From Schizochytrium sp. CCTCC M209059 (Eukaryota; Sar; Bigyra; Thraustochytrida; Thraustochytriidae): 64,000 nt of DNA. The stretch is from positions 671,697 through 735,696 of the forward strand of contig KN805377.1 in NCBI GenBank assembly GCA_000818945.1, written 5' to 3'. The notes beneath the pieces were generated by a model that was given only the letters and a program-made list of their open reading frames with translations, was not told the origin of the DNA and ran no database searches. How positions within the stretch are numbered: position 1 is the first letter of the stretch; every line of letters starts with the position of its first letter. The position numbers were made by a program, and so were the translations under genes. Positions 1 to 9,418 of the stretch are shown one piece after another.

Positions 1-36
1 CAACAACAGGCGCTTCATCACCCGCAAGGCATCAAC

Positions 37-2469
37 ATGGGAACCGAGGAATCACAAACGCGCCGCGTACCCCTGGGAAGAAGCGTTTCGTATCACCTCC
101 CCAACCGGGAAGTATCCTTGGTCAATGCTGCCACGCAGCCACAGCTACAGCATTCGTTCATCTCGCAAGTACCCAGCACGAACACAGATGACCCAAACGC
201 GTCCGTCGCAGCAGATACGCTTGCTGAGCTGGGCCGAACAACGCGGTCTGGCCGCGTGTCCAAGCCGCCACCTGGTCACCCTGACATGATGGACATCAGC
301 ATGGCGAACGGAGGTGACGAAGAACCGGCCGCCAAGCGAGTTGCAACGCAGGCCAGGCAAAGATCTTTGAAGAAACGCGTCCGTTCCGAGCCTCTGAAAC
401 CATCCCGCACCAAGGCAGTACGTCCTCCGATCTCGCGTACGAACCAGAATCATGGACAGCGGCCCGCCACGGCTTCACCAGGATCGTCAGCGCCGCCTGC
501 CTCAGGTTCTAATGGATCATCAGCATCGGGCGCGACGCCCTCGCAGCAAACGACATGGTCAGAGCCGCCCTCACAGGCTTCCATGGACAAGGAGCTCGTC
601 AAGTATCCCCGTGCTGTCCAACTGGCTGTGACAGATACACTAAACGCGCTTGGTGGAAATCGGGCGCAGGCAGAGGTGATCCGAGCTGTGCTCTTGGCCG
701 CAGAAAAGGTATATCATGCTTGTATCTCGACGCCTGGTGCTGCCGCTGCAGCGGCCGCCACCGCCGCAACGGCCTCACAGAATCAGTCTGGAATCTTCAT
801 GGCCACACCGCCCACATCTGGTGCATCGCAAATGCATCAGAGTCACTCATCGCAAGGGGGGGCTTTATCATCAACGTCGCAGCAATCACACCATCTCCAT
901 CGGCATCCGAGTCAGCATGCGGGCCAACAGCAGCAACAACAGCAGCAGCAGCAACAGCCAACGCATGATGGGCAGCCAACGTCAAACAATATTCTCGTCT
1001 CGCTACTTACCTCTCCAAAGAGCGCGCCGCACTCTTTGCAAGGCGCAGCGAAACTCCCCTACGCGAACGATGCTACGGCTGCCAGTGCTGCTGCTCACGC
1101 AGTTCCACCTTCGAATTCTCCCTTCCCTATGCAAATGCACGGTAATAGCTTGGCCAATCTTTCGTTGCCGAGTCCTGCAGGAGGCGCTGGTCCTCGTCGC
1201 GGGGGCACCGGGTACAATCTACAATCTCACATGTCTGCATCCAGCGTCCCCAATGGTCGACGGCCGCACGCTACCTTTTCCGGGATGCGCGCCGAGAGCG
1301 ATTCCAAGGTCGTGTCGAGCGATAGTAACCACGGCAGCACTGCCGCAGCCATGAGTCGTTTGCAAAGCACTTGGTCTGCACCGGGGAGCTCCAATACGGC
1401 GGCCATGCAAAACGTTTTGCGCAACGCGTCGGATGGCTTCAAGACATCGCCGCGAAACTTTCCCGCCTCGTCTGGGTTTCTCTCGCTGCAGCATAACGTT
1501 CTCAACCACGGAAACGGAGCTGAGCCGCCGCAGCAACAGAAACAGCAACAGCAACAGGGCCAAGTGCAGCAACGCTCTCCCTCTGGAACTTCGTTGACGA
1601 GCGCCTCATCGGCTCCCGTCGGCACCTCACTGGAACCGGCAGTCGGCGAGCAACTTCCTCCATCTCTCAATGGTAGTTCCACCTCGAGTGGCGGCACTTT
1701 CGGTGATGGCAACGGAGCTGCAAGTGCCGCGAATGTGCCGCAAGACATTGCCTCCGAGGCGGACCGTATCAAGGCGTCCTCAAAGCACCGCGCAGGCGCC
1801 AAGTGGACAAACGAGCAAGATGAAGCCCTCCGGCGCTCTGTGGAGCAACATAATGGAACAGGTTGGAAAAACATTGCAAAGTTTGTTCCTGGCCGCGACC
1901 ACGTGCAGTGTTTGCAGCGCTGGAAAAAGGTTCTTCGACCTGGGTTGGTCAAGGGTCCATGGACACCAGAGGAAGACAGTCACCTCTTGGAACTCATCAA
2001 GGAAGATTCGACGATGCATTGGGGCAATATTGCTGCAAAAATTAAAGGTCGCACGGCCAAACAATGTCGTGAACGCTGGGGCCTCAATCTCGATCCGAAC
2101 ATTAACCACTCCAAATTTACACCCGAGGAAGACGACCTCCTTATGCGCCTGCACGAGCAAATGGGAAGCAAGTGGGCCGAGATTAAATGCCAGTTTGAGC
2201 GTCGTACTGAGAATGCTGTGAAGACTCGATTCAAGTCGCTCATGCGCGCACGTGCGCGGCAATGGTCACCAGATCAGGACGCAAAGCTTCGTCAGCTCGC
2301 CACGCAGTACAATCAGGATTGGACGGCGATTGGCAACGCGTTGCAGCGATCTAAACTCATTGTCCGAAGCCGATTCAAGTACCTCAAGTCACTTCCTCCT
2401 TCCGCGACACCGGCTGTTGTCACACCGCCGATGAACACGAAAAAGCGCGCAACTTCGGCGCCTTCTTAA
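37..2469 (+). CDS. Four-repeat Myb transcription factor
   Basis: A nuclear DNA-binding regulator. Four consecutive Myb/SANT repeats occupy about residues 588-790 of 810. Repeat 1 has the W-W-W pattern. Repeat 2 begins GPWTPEED and ends KQCRERW, the signature of c-Myb/MYB3R second repeats. Repeat 3 begins FTPEEDDLL, with F in place of the first W. Repeat 4 begins WSPDQD. The first 580 residues are low complexity, rich in Ser, Ala, His and Gln, with polyQ near bases 927-960 and 1531-1557. In known families the first three repeats resemble MYB3R-type cell-cycle regulators; four repeats also occur in SNAPC4, which is the main alternative. The frame stays open from base 1 to the chosen ATG (Gln/His-rich), so the true start may lie upstream of the window. 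The 3' neighbour is convergent. Confidence 0.88.
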   Translation: MGTEESQTRRVPLGRSVSYHLPNREVSLVNAATQPQLQHSFISQVPSTNTDDPNASVAADTLAELGRTTRSGRVSKPPPGHPDMMDISMANGGDEEPAAKRVATQARQRSLKKRVRSEPLKPSRTKAVRPPISRTNQNHGQRPATASPGSSAPPASGSNGSSASGATPSQQTTWSEPPSQASMDKELVKYPRAVQLAVTDTLNALGGNRAQAEVIRAVLLAAEKVYHACISTPGAAAAAAATAATASQNQSGIFMATPPTSGASQMHQSHSSQGGALSSTSQQSHHLHRHPSQHAGQQQQQQQQQQQPTHDGQPTSNNILVSLLTSPKSAPHSLQGAAKLPYANDATAASAAAHAVPPSNSPFPMQMHGNSLANLSLPSPAGGAGPRRGGTGYNLQSHMSASSVPNGRRPHATFSGMRAESDSKVVSSDSNHGSTAAAMSRLQSTWSAPGSSNTAAMQNVLRNASDGFKTSPRNFPASSGFLSLQHNVLNHGNGAEPPQQQKQQQQQGQVQQRSPSGTSLTSASSAPVGTSLEPAVGEQLPPSLNGSSTSSGGTFGDGNGAASAANVPQDIASEADRIKASSKHRAGAKWTNEQDEALRRSVEQHNGTGWKNIAKFVPGRDHVQCLQRWKKVLRPGLVKGPWTPEEDSHLLELIKEDSTMHWGNIAAKIKGRTAKQCRERWGLNLDPNINHSKFTPEEDDLLMRLHEQMGSKWAEIKCQFERRTENAVKTRFKSLMRARARQWSPDQDAKLRQLATQYNQDWTAIGNALQRSKLIVRSRFKYLKSLPPSATPAVVTPPMNTKKRATSAPS

Positions 2470-2869
2470 TAATGGATGATACTTTTTGGCTTCTTGGCTG
2501 TCTCGACAATGCGCCCCTTGCGCCAAAGCTGACGTGCCTGTGCTTCGAATCGATGCGTGCTTTTCCTTTTTCTTTCTTACTTATATAAACCCAATTTTTC
2601 TTTTGCAAAGACTCGACGTTGGCGTTGGCTGTCCTGGCGCACTCGAAACATGAGAAAAGCTCTGAAAGAAATCCTAACGAGAACGCTCAAAACGAGGCTT
2701 CGAAGCCTGCGCCAAGCAAAGCTGCATCATACACGTGCAAGCTTGCTCTTTAATTGAAGTCCATCTAAATTTACACGCTTCCTTTTGCACAAGTGCCTGT
2801 TCTCGAGCTGCTGCGCCATACTTGTTCAAACGTTGCGCAGAAGCTTTGGATCATGTGGGTCGCAGCATG
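2470..2869. other. Convergent intergenic spacer
   Basis: This is the 3' flank shared by the Myb gene and the convergent ankyrin/BTB gene. It is relatively T-rich just after the Myb stop (around 2560-2610). I see no gene; the short frames here have no recognisable domain. Confidence 0.6.
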
Positions 2870-4399
2870 TTACGGATTGGTATCAATGCCGAGCGCTGCC
2901 TCAAAGTCATCCGTGATGGCATCACGACGCTCAATCGAGACCTCGAGAGGCAGCGCCTCGACAAATGCCTCGCGCACTTCAGCGACAATGAATTCTCTCT
3001 CGACAGCATCGTCTCCACAAAATGCCTCGAGAAACTGGTCAAGCGCCTCGACAAGAGGCTCAATGGAGACGCCAGAAAGCTCGTCGTGAGCCATGGCCTG
3101 ACCCAGCGTGTCAAAGCAGACCTTGCGTAGCGAAGCCGACTCGTACGAGTAGTTGAGAGAAAGCCAGTCCCACACATTCGAGCGATCGAGCAGAGCGTGA
3201 GAGACAAGGCAGTCGGCGATCCACTGGGCAAGTCCTGGAATCAGGTAGGCAGTTGCAAGGTCAAGGAGGGCTAAAAGCTCCTCGCGCGCCTTTTGGTCGT
3301 CGGCCCAGGATTCTAAAAGTACCTCGTCACAACCCGGGCCGCCTGTGTACAGGAACATGAGCGCGCAGTGCAGAATGTTCGCTCCGTATGTGTGAATGGT
3401 CTTGGTATCGCGAAAGTTCTGCACTGTGCTATCTTTGAGCAGATTGCCCAAATACGAGCTGCGGGCTGCGACAATGGCTCCGTGGACTGGAAACTGTTTT
3501 CCTTGGCAGCGCAGTGTGTGATCTGCCAAAAAGGAATGTAGGACAAAACCTCGGCCGAGATCCTCGGGCAGCTTTCGTCCAGCAGGGTACATTTTAAAAA
3601 TGACCTTACCGCTGGTCGACGTATGTGAGCGCTGCCTATGTGCTTCCGTTTGGGGAACAGAACGCAGGAGCAGCCGTTCGACATCAATGGCTAGTAAAAG
3701 TTTGCGAAGGCGCAAATGCTTGCATAATTCCGTCAGCGCGTTGGCATCCTCGGCGGGACACTCGAGGACATCGGTGTAAATGTAATGGCGAAGTGCCTCA
3801 AATGCCGGCGCTGTTGCTGGCTTCTCTAGACGCACGCGCGCCGACCCGGCCCAGGGTCCACCCGGGCGAAGCAAGCGAGCCAGCCGTGGGACGCGCGCAG
3901 CGAGCATGAATCTGTGACATGGAAAGGACTCGTCTCCCACGTCGACTGTGATGTCGGCAGATGACAGGTCCTTTTCAAGCTTGGCGATATCCGTGCCCAG
4001 CGGTGACAGCACGACAGTTCTACGCTGTGAATACTGTCGTAAAAGGTTCCGGATGCTGTCATTGAGGGCACCGTACAGACATCTGTCGCCGTCGTAGCTG
4101 TCCTCTGCGCAGTTGGCGCCGCGCTCGAGCAGGAACTCGCACACCTCATAGTGGCCGGCCATGCACGCATAATAAAGCGGCGTGGCATCGAAGAAGCGCA
4201 GGTTGACGCTCTCTGGGTTCTTTTCTACGATGGAGACGACGCGCGGGTAGAGACCTGCTTTGCAGGCTACGAATATATCGTCGGTCGTTTCCATCCACAC
4301 TTGCTCGCGCTGGCGCCTCTCGAGGTACTGCTGTTGTACCCGTTCGTGTTCGCGCCAGTCGTCGTCCTCGGAGTCATCGGCAAAGTTGTAGCCCTCCAT
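2870..4399 (-). CDS. Ankyrin repeat and double BTB/POZ protein (ABTB1/BPOZ-like)
   Basis: Likely a cytosolic adaptor, probably a substrate receptor for cullin-3-type ubiquitin ligases, which is the known role of BTB proteins. The 509-residue protein opens with an acidic and then charged stretch. Two ankyrin repeats follow at about residues 38-110 (ATPLYYACMAGHYEVCEFLLERG is typical). BTB domain 1 is at about 148-240 (DITVDVGDESFPCHRFMLAAR) and BTB domain 2 at about 285-400 (FPVHGAIVAARSSYLGNLL). This order and length match ABTB1/BPOZ. The acidic C-terminal region (about 415-509) is unassigned. The ATG at 4399 gives the full N-terminus before the ankyrins. A tetranucleotide repeat lies immediately upstream, in the probable 5'UTR. 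Confidence 0.86.
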   Translation of the reverse strand: MEGYNFADDSEDDDWREHERVQQQYLERRQREQVWMETTDDIFVACKAGLYPRVVSIVEKNPESVNLRFFDATPLYYACMAGHYEVCEFLLERGANCAEDSYDGDRCLYGALNDSIRNLLRQYSQRRTVVLSPLGTDIAKLEKDLSSADITVDVGDESFPCHRFMLAARVPRLARLLRPGGPWAGSARVRLEKPATAPAFEALRHYIYTDVLECPAEDANALTELCKHLRLRKLLLAIDVERLLLRSVPQTEAHRQRSHTSTSGKVIFKMYPAGRKLPEDLGRGFVLHSFLADHTLRCQGKQFPVHGAIVAARSSYLGNLLKDSTVQNFRDTKTIHTYGANILHCALMFLYTGGPGCDEVLLESWADDQKAREELLALLDLATAYLIPGLAQWIADCLVSHALLDRSNVWDWLSLNYSYESASLRKVCFDTLGQAMAHDELSGVSIEPLVEALDQFLEAFCGDDAVEREFIVAEVREAFVEALPLEVSIERRDAITDDFEAALGIDTNP

Positions 4400-4411
4400 G
4401 CTCGTGTGCGC

Positions 4412-4450
4412 GTCAGTCAGTCAGTCAGTCAGTCAGTCAGTCAGTCAGTC
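4412..4450. repeat. CAGT/GTCA tetranucleotide microsatellite
   Basis: About ten uninterrupted copies of a 4-base unit start 12 bases upstream of the ABTB1-like ATG, so they lie in its probable 5'UTR or core promoter. Length changes here could affect expression without touching the protein. Confidence 0.95.
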
Positions 4451-4683
4451 TATCTGTCGCTCTGTCTGCCACTGCGCTCGCGAGCTTCCCGCTGGATCCG
4501 CGTGCTCGCCACGATTGCTTCCTTGCTTCCTTGCCGGCGCCCGCCGTCGCCCCAACGTGTTGTGATTTTGCATGGCGCGTAGTGAAGGCAGGCCAATTCA
4601 CATTGCCTGGTAGTAGTACTATAGTACGACGATACTATGCTCTGGGTTCCGGGCACGATCGGCGAGGAGTCTTGTCATCTACA

Positions 4684-4899
4684 ATGGCCACCTTCTTTTC
4701 TCCCCCCTTCGGCGAGGCGGAGGATCTGAAGTGCTTGCTTCTTGAAGTCTTTGCGTCGGACGATTGTAGCGCAGGTGATCTGGGCAGCGCGAGTGATATT
4801 TCGGGTTTCCACTTTGGCGTTAAGGGCGGAGCTCGTGTTTCATTTATATTCGAATCGCTACAGCCTGTTGCTGCTGCTACGCGCAAGACTCTGCATTAG
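4684..4899 (+). CDS. Possible small protein or first exon, unrecognised
   Basis: A 71-codon frame starts at an ATG in a favourable context (ACAATGGCC) and ends in TAG at 4897-4899. It is mildly acidic, without a signal peptide, membrane helix or known domain. It is divergent from the ABTB1-like gene and could be a small gene, a first exon, or chance. The frame remains open upstream to 4531, but that part looks like translated GC-rich leader. I do not recognise it. Confidence 0.2.
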   Translation: MATFFSPPFGEAEDLKCLLLEVFASDDCSAGDLGSASDISGFHFGVKGGARVSFIFESLQPVAAATRKTLH

Positions 4900-5126
4900 C
4901 GTGGTGGTAAATAGGTAGTAGTTGACACTGCGAGCCCCGAAACGTAATCTTTTAATACATATATACATATTGTCGTCGTCATCGGTGGTCATCATCGAGC
5001 CTGTGCAGAGACTCCCAGGCGTCAAGCTTACTTTATCATTCGCGCATTCTTGCAAAGGTGGCCCACTTCTGATCGCACTAACCGCCGAGCTAGTCCGCTT
5101 CAGGCCTTCTGCACTTTCTACTTCCA

Positions 5127-5161
5127 CCCCTCCCCCCCCCCCTCCCCCCCCCCCCCCCCCC
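5127..5161. repeat. Poly-C tract
   Basis: An almost pure run of about 35 cytosines, interrupted by two T. The run length is likely to be uncertain in the assembly. Confidence 0.9.
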
Positions 5162-5773
5162 TTTAGAAAACAAACCTCTCCAGCGCAGCCAATCTCAGCC
5201 GTCGTGCTTTTCCCTTTTCTCCCTCGGCACTCCTTTCTGCCGCTTCTTCTCCCTGACCGACGTTGCCCTGCACGCTCCTCGCTCCCGCGCTTCCTCGCCC
5301 TGCTTCCGCGCCTCCGCCGCTCGCGAGTTGCGCTGCCTGCACCCGTCCTCCATCTCGTCCTCCATCCCGTCCTCCATCCCGTCCTCGTCCGCGTCCTCGT
5401 CCTCGCGGGTCTCTTCCCTTCTCCTCCATCGATCGATCGATCTCTTCGAGTCCCTGCTCTGCCTTGCGGCGGCAGTCCTACCCCGCCCGATCCGCGCGAT
5501 CCGCGTCGCGATCTGCGCCGCCGGCCTCAGACAGCGCGCGGCGCGGAGTCCGACACCGCGGGGCCGCCCGGCCTGCAGGGGCGCGGCGCGGGCGAGCTCG
5601 CGCGCGGAGGTGCGGAGGACGCGCCGCGGCGAGACGGCCTGCACGGCGCATGGGGGACGATGATGAGGATGATGAAAGATGATGGTGATGATGGTGATGA
5701 TGGCCTGCTTGCGGAGGATAGGGACAAACGCGAAACGCGACGCGACGCCAACATACCCGCAACGCCGAGCATA

Positions 5774-5840
5774 AGCAGGAGCAGCAGGAGCAGCAGGAGC
5801 AGCAGGAGCAGGAGCAGGAGCAGCAGGGGCAGGAGCAGGA
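5774..5840. repeat. AGC/AGG-type purine-rich repeat
   Basis: An imperfect tandem repeat of 3- and 6-base AGCAGG units, ending about 20 bases before the ATG of the Erg28-like gene. Confidence 0.85.
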
Positions 5841-5861
5841 GAGGAGAGGAGAGGAGAGAGA

Positions 5862-6266
5862 ATGTCGGGCTTCGTGACGAACCACCTGGGGAAGATCCTC
5901 ATTGGTAATGGCGTGCTGGACTCCCTTGCGCTCTTCGTGCCCGGATTATTGGCGGCCTTCCGCGAGAGCCTGGCGCCGCTCCAGGCCACGCTGGGCACGA
6001 GCACGGACGCCGTCGACGAGTGCATGCGGTCCACGGGGCATATGTTCCTCCTGCACGGCGCAGTGCGCATTGTCGCGGGGCTCAACGTCGAGACCAAGCT
6101 CGCGCGCCAGCTTGCCATCATCTCGTACGCGCTCGAGATGGCCTTCGTCCTTGAGCCCATTGTCTCTGGAAGCCCCAAGCATGATGGATCCAAGCTGTAC
6201 CAGGTCGTCTTTCTCACCTCGCTCGGCATCTTGGTCACGTCCTCGTACAAGTCCAAGACGGACTAA
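5862..6266 (+). CDS. Small multipass membrane protein, Erg28-like
   Basis: A 134-residue protein with three or four hydrophobic segments (about residues 18-35, 58-72, 84-104 and 112-128). Its size, helix pattern and the central run R-x5-LLHGAVRI...NVETKLARQLAIISYALEMAFVLEPIV resemble Erg28, the ER membrane scaffold that tethers sterol C-4 demethylation enzymes. This is a family resemblance read by eye, not a confirmed match. The alternative is an unassigned four-helix ER protein. The ATG follows purine-rich leader DNA, and the stop overlaps an AATAAA-like string that may serve polyadenylation. Confidence 0.55.
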   Translation: MSGFVTNHLGKILIGNGVLDSLALFVPGLLAAFRESLAPLQATLGTSTDAVDECMRSTGHMFLLHGAVRIVAGLNVETKLARQLAIISYALEMAFVLEPIVSGSPKHDGSKLYQVVFLTSLGILVTSSYKSKTD

Positions 6267-6705
6267 ATAAAGTCCTTTTACGGCGGCAGTAAAAACCAAA
6301 AAACGGCGGCAGCGGCTCGTGGCAGCGCAGCGCGAGCCAGCCGCAATTCTGCAAGACTTGAAACGAATTCTAGAGTCAAATCATTTTATCTCCTTTTCAG
6401 ACTGCTGCAGGCCTATAGATGTTGCACGAGATGTGCCCTCTCCAGCGCGCGTAGGTTGTGATCTTCCCGCGTACTTTTTATAAAAAGATCAACACATAAG
6501 GAAGTTGTGCATTCGTGTTGAGACTTCGAAGAGATCATCTTCCTACCAATGTCTCAACTGTTCGAGTCATTCCTGAATCCACAACTCAGTCTTCCGCTCT
6601 TTGATCGCAACCACCACTCACCATCTTCACAAAAGGGTTATCATGCTTTCGATCCAGGACCATGTTCCTGCACGTGTGATTCACATCTTGCCAGGTAGGT
6701 GCGCA
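6267..6705. other. Intergenic spacer
   Basis: The 3' flank of the Erg28-like gene (plus strand) and of the 7TM pseudogene (minus strand), AT-richer than its surroundings. I see no gene or repeat in it. Confidence 0.5.
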
Positions 6706-7530
6706 TTATTTAACATTCAGTTCCTTGCCTTCTTGACACTTTTGTAAAAGTCCACCAGACGCAACCTTGGTTCGCTTCCTCTGTGATGGGAAAAGGAGCT
6801 TGAAAAATATGATAATACTATATATCGTATTGATGAGCTCATCCGCCGATCCACCAAACAGTTCTAGGTAGGGTATGAACTTCGTGCTGCCTTCGTTGTA
6901 TGAAGCTGTCTCCGTGGTTATCGATATAAGCGTCATGAGCGTCATCGTTGAAATGATCGGGATCGAAGAAAGCACAAGGCTCTCTCGCACAAGCTTGCGG
7001 AATGCATTCGCCTGCTCCGAGCTTCGTTCGCTGCTGTCCCGAACCATTCTCGATGACTCCTGCAGAACAGGCCACACAAAGAGGGACATTAAGGTTAGGG
7101 AAAGCACAGCATCAGCGATGGCCATCACAATCGGCAAGAGAATGTGTGGACGCACAATGCAAAACTCCTCGGCGTATATGAGCTTTCCTGAAAAGGCAAT
7201 CATCGGTAGCATAGCAATTCCTATGAATGAGTAGATCAAGTACCATATAAGGTTGAGCGTTGCTGAATATCAGTCTGGCATTATGTTTCACACAACCATT
7301 GCGCGTACAGTAAGCACACTGTAGCAGAAAAAGTGCTGGCAAACGTAGATTGTGGCGCCAATTGATCCGACCACGGCACAGCCTTGTCAGTTCCCATCGA
7401 GACTGAGCAATGCAAGATTTCATGCGCACTGTGCAATGCTGAAAAGAATCTGGCCGAAAATTTCACGAAGTGCTTGTTTTGCACCGGCTTTTGCTTTTCG
7501 CAGTCGTAAAATCCAATGAGCTTTGGGAAT
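6706..7530 (-). pseudogene. Decayed copy of the seven-helix membrane family
   Basis: Homologous to the three intact paralogues that follow. From about base 7239 down to 6706 the frame is open (177 codons) and carries the C-terminal half: SGKLIYAEEFCIV, the TM5-TM6 region and the EGSTKFIPYLELFGG motif. Upstream in the same frame the homologous TM2-TM4 region is readable to about base 7500 but has four in-frame TGA codons. Three of them sit where the paralogues have conserved Trp (CAW, NWQGC, PDWY). Beyond about 7510 similarity to TM1 and the N-terminus disappears. This is a 5'-truncated, nonsense-riddled relic. A short functional product from the inner ATG is possible but unlikely, since it would lack TM1-TM3. 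Confidence 0.85.
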
Positions 7531-8013
7531 GTCTCGCAAAGTAAAGCTTGGTTCTGGGTCACAAAGCAGTTGATTCTAAAATTTTAGGATTTTTTTAAAG
7601 GCTAGGCCTACAGGACTACCGGAGTTCGACATGACGAACTCTCGCCGACAGTAATTCGGGTGACTCTGTTGACATGCAGTTGACGCCACAGCGACTTTAC
7701 AAGTGACTCGTGCCCGTCAGGGCAAGCTGACAAAGGCTGAGTGAGTGACTTCGCGATGCTGAGGTGCAGGGATTGCGTGGAATCGTTTTATTGGTACTTG
7801 AGGGATATACGACGCTGGCCCGGGGCGGGGGCGGACACGCAGGATGGAAAGGGCGCTTGCTCTTGTGCAGGCGCGGAAAGTTTTCTAGAACTTGCAAAAA
7901 TTAAGACAAGCGTCAAGAATCGTGTGGAACATGCCGAAAAGAAAATTATATATACAGAACGTCCCTACGATGAGCACGAGCAAACAACAAATCATGATGT
8001 CCATCAACCAAAT
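7531..8013. other. Spacer in the seven-helix gene array
   Basis: Separates the pseudogene from the first intact copy. A plus-strand frame at 7741-8025 has no recognisable domain. I see nothing else. Confidence 0.5.
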
Positions 8014-8943
8014 CTAAGGCTTTAACGATCCCTCGGTGGTCCTCACCGATTTTCTTCTGTGGTACCGTGAGGGGAGAAGAAGCTTCCGAAACATGATGAA
8101 GCTGCTGAATGAGTTAATAGTTTCGTCGCCCAAACCTCCTAAGAGGTCCATGTAAGGTATAAACTCTGTACTGCCCTCCTTATAGGAGTCTGCTTGCGTG
8201 GTCACCGCGAGAAGAACCATAAGCATCATTGTTGAAATGATCGGGATCGCGGAGAGCACAAGGTTCTCTCGCGCGAGCTTGCGCAAAGCCCTTGCCTGTT
8301 CAGAGGTCTGTTCTCCATGGCCATTGCAGACTTCACCCGACTGACGTAGGACCGGCCAAATAAAAAGGAAAAGCAAGGTCGAGGAGAGAAGACAATCCGC
8401 AATCGCCCCCACGATTGGTAGAGTGTTGTGTAGACGCACAATGCAGAACTCTTCGGCATACATGAGTTTTCCCGAAAAGGCCACGACTGTCAGGATAGAA
8501 ATTCCAACGAACGAGTAAATGAGGTACCACACGAGAGAAAGGAGAATCACATACCAGCCTGGCATAAAAACTTTCACAGCCATTGCGCGCACAGCGAGCA
8601 CTCGATAGCAAAAGAAGTGTTGCAAAACGTACAAAGCTGCGCCAAAGGACCCGACGACGGCACACCCTTGCCAGTCTTCATCGAGACTAAGCAACGCCGA
8701 AGCCCATGCGCACGTGGCGAGACTCAATAGAACCTGGCCCAGAATCTCGCGCAGTGATTTGTTTGCTGCGGCCTTTGCTTGTCGCACTGCCCGCCATACA
8801 ACTGCAAGATATCCCGTAAATACAACGGTCAAGACTACGCTCAGCGTGATGGCGAGTCTGCGAAGCGCGCGCACGTTCGATGGGGCGCTTGAGCTCGAAA
8901 AGAGGTACGTCCCCGCCTCCGTTCGATTCGCCACAAAATCCAT
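8014..8943 (-). CDS. Seven-transmembrane protein, array copy A (GPCR-like candidate)
   Basis: A 309-residue integral membrane protein of a family I do not recognise by name. Hydrophobic segments lie at about residues 29-50, 66-87, 94-116, 130-155, 173-198, 226-248 and 262-288, which suggests a short outside N-terminus (NRT glycosylation site at 6) and a basic cytosolic tail. The loop before TM3 has WQGC (Cys94) and the loop before TM5 has EEFC (Cys167). This is the geometry of the TM3-ECL2 disulfide of many GPCRs. No DRY or NPxxY motif is visible, so GPCR function is only an inference. Array-wide signatures are SGKLMYAEEFCIV and EGSTEFIPYMDLLGG. Tandem duplication with copies B and C is evident. 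Confidence 0.8.
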   Translation of the reverse strand: MDFVANRTEAGTYLFSSSSAPSNVRALRRLAITLSVVLTVVFTGYLAVVWRAVRQAKAAANKSLREILGQVLLSLATCAWASALLSLDEDWQGCAVVGSFGAALYVLQHFFCYRVLAVRAMAVKVFMPGWYVILLSLVWYLIYSFVGISILTVVAFSGKLMYAEEFCIVRLHNTLPIVGAIADCLLSSTLLFLFIWPVLRQSGEVCNGHGEQTSEQARALRKLARENLVLSAIPIISTMMLMVLLAVTTQADSYKEGSTEFIPYMDLLGGLGDETINSFSSFIMFRKLLLPSRYHRRKSVRTTEGSLKP

Positions 8944-8994
8944 CGCGAATCAGAAATGTCGTAAAAAGTGCAAAGCAAAATTCCCCCTGACACC

Positions 8995-9009
8995 TTTTTT
9001 TGGCCGTTG
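8995..9009 (-). promoter_or_regulatory. Shared upstream element, copy A
   Basis: On the gene strand it reads CAACGGCC followed by a run of A, about 59-66 bases upstream of the ATG. The same element occurs at a similar distance before copies B and C. CAACGG fits the Myb consensus YAACNG. Whether it is a promoter or a 5'UTR element cannot be told from sequence. Confidence 0.45.
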
Positions 9010-9418
9010 AACTTTGCACTACACTGCGCTGGCCCAGAACAGGGGCAAAGCCGGGCGATCCGGCAGCCCCGGCCTGACAGTATACCTAGGCAGAAGCTCA
9101 ATGGTAGGATGTGATTCGAGTTCCCACTCTGTTGGTCGCTGTCGATGCCATTGTGTCATCACTGTGGTGTTGGTCGTGTTATACTTGACATGACTGTTTT
9201 ATTGATTTTGCAATCCTGATGTCTGAAGTGTACAGTTCTCTACTTGACGATCAAAGGATGTATATCACGGAGGTCAGAGCGGAAGGATAAGAGGAAAAGG
9301 ATGGGGAAGGACACTGAGGCGCTTACAAACATTTATCTGTTTGCAGGCGCGTTTGCGGGGGGAAGAGAAATTTTGTTCCAAAAACCTCGATGCTCATGTT
9401 TTGAGTTGCTTCCAAAGA
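9010..9418. other. Spacer between array copies A and B
   Basis: Upstream DNA of copy A and 3' flank of copy B. I see nothing in it beyond the upstream element annotated separately. Confidence 0.5.

Larger units (their letters stand above)
4900..5861. promoter_or_regulatory. Low-complexity leader/promoter of the Erg28-like gene
   Basis: Strongly strand-biased DNA: a C tract near 5127-5161, then CT/TC-rich sequence to about 5480, GC-rich to about 5650, and a purine-rich AGC/GGA repeat just before the ATG at 5862. Long frames run through it on both strands, but they are repetitive Arg/Ser/Pro strings with no domain. I read it as promoter and 5'UTR. Confidence 0.5.

Noticed and set aside
5195..6256. 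353-codon minus-strand frame over the Erg28-like gene and its leader
   Set aside because: It is a repetitive Arg/Ala/Ser translation of GC-rich and microsatellite DNA, antisense to a frame with coherent membrane helices.
7240..7510. Reassignment of TGA to Trp as an explanation for in-frame TGA in the 7TM relic
   Set aside because: The paralogues and other genes here use TGG for Trp, and genes such as the decayed ORFs end at TGA. The N-terminus is also lost, so pseudogene decay is simpler.
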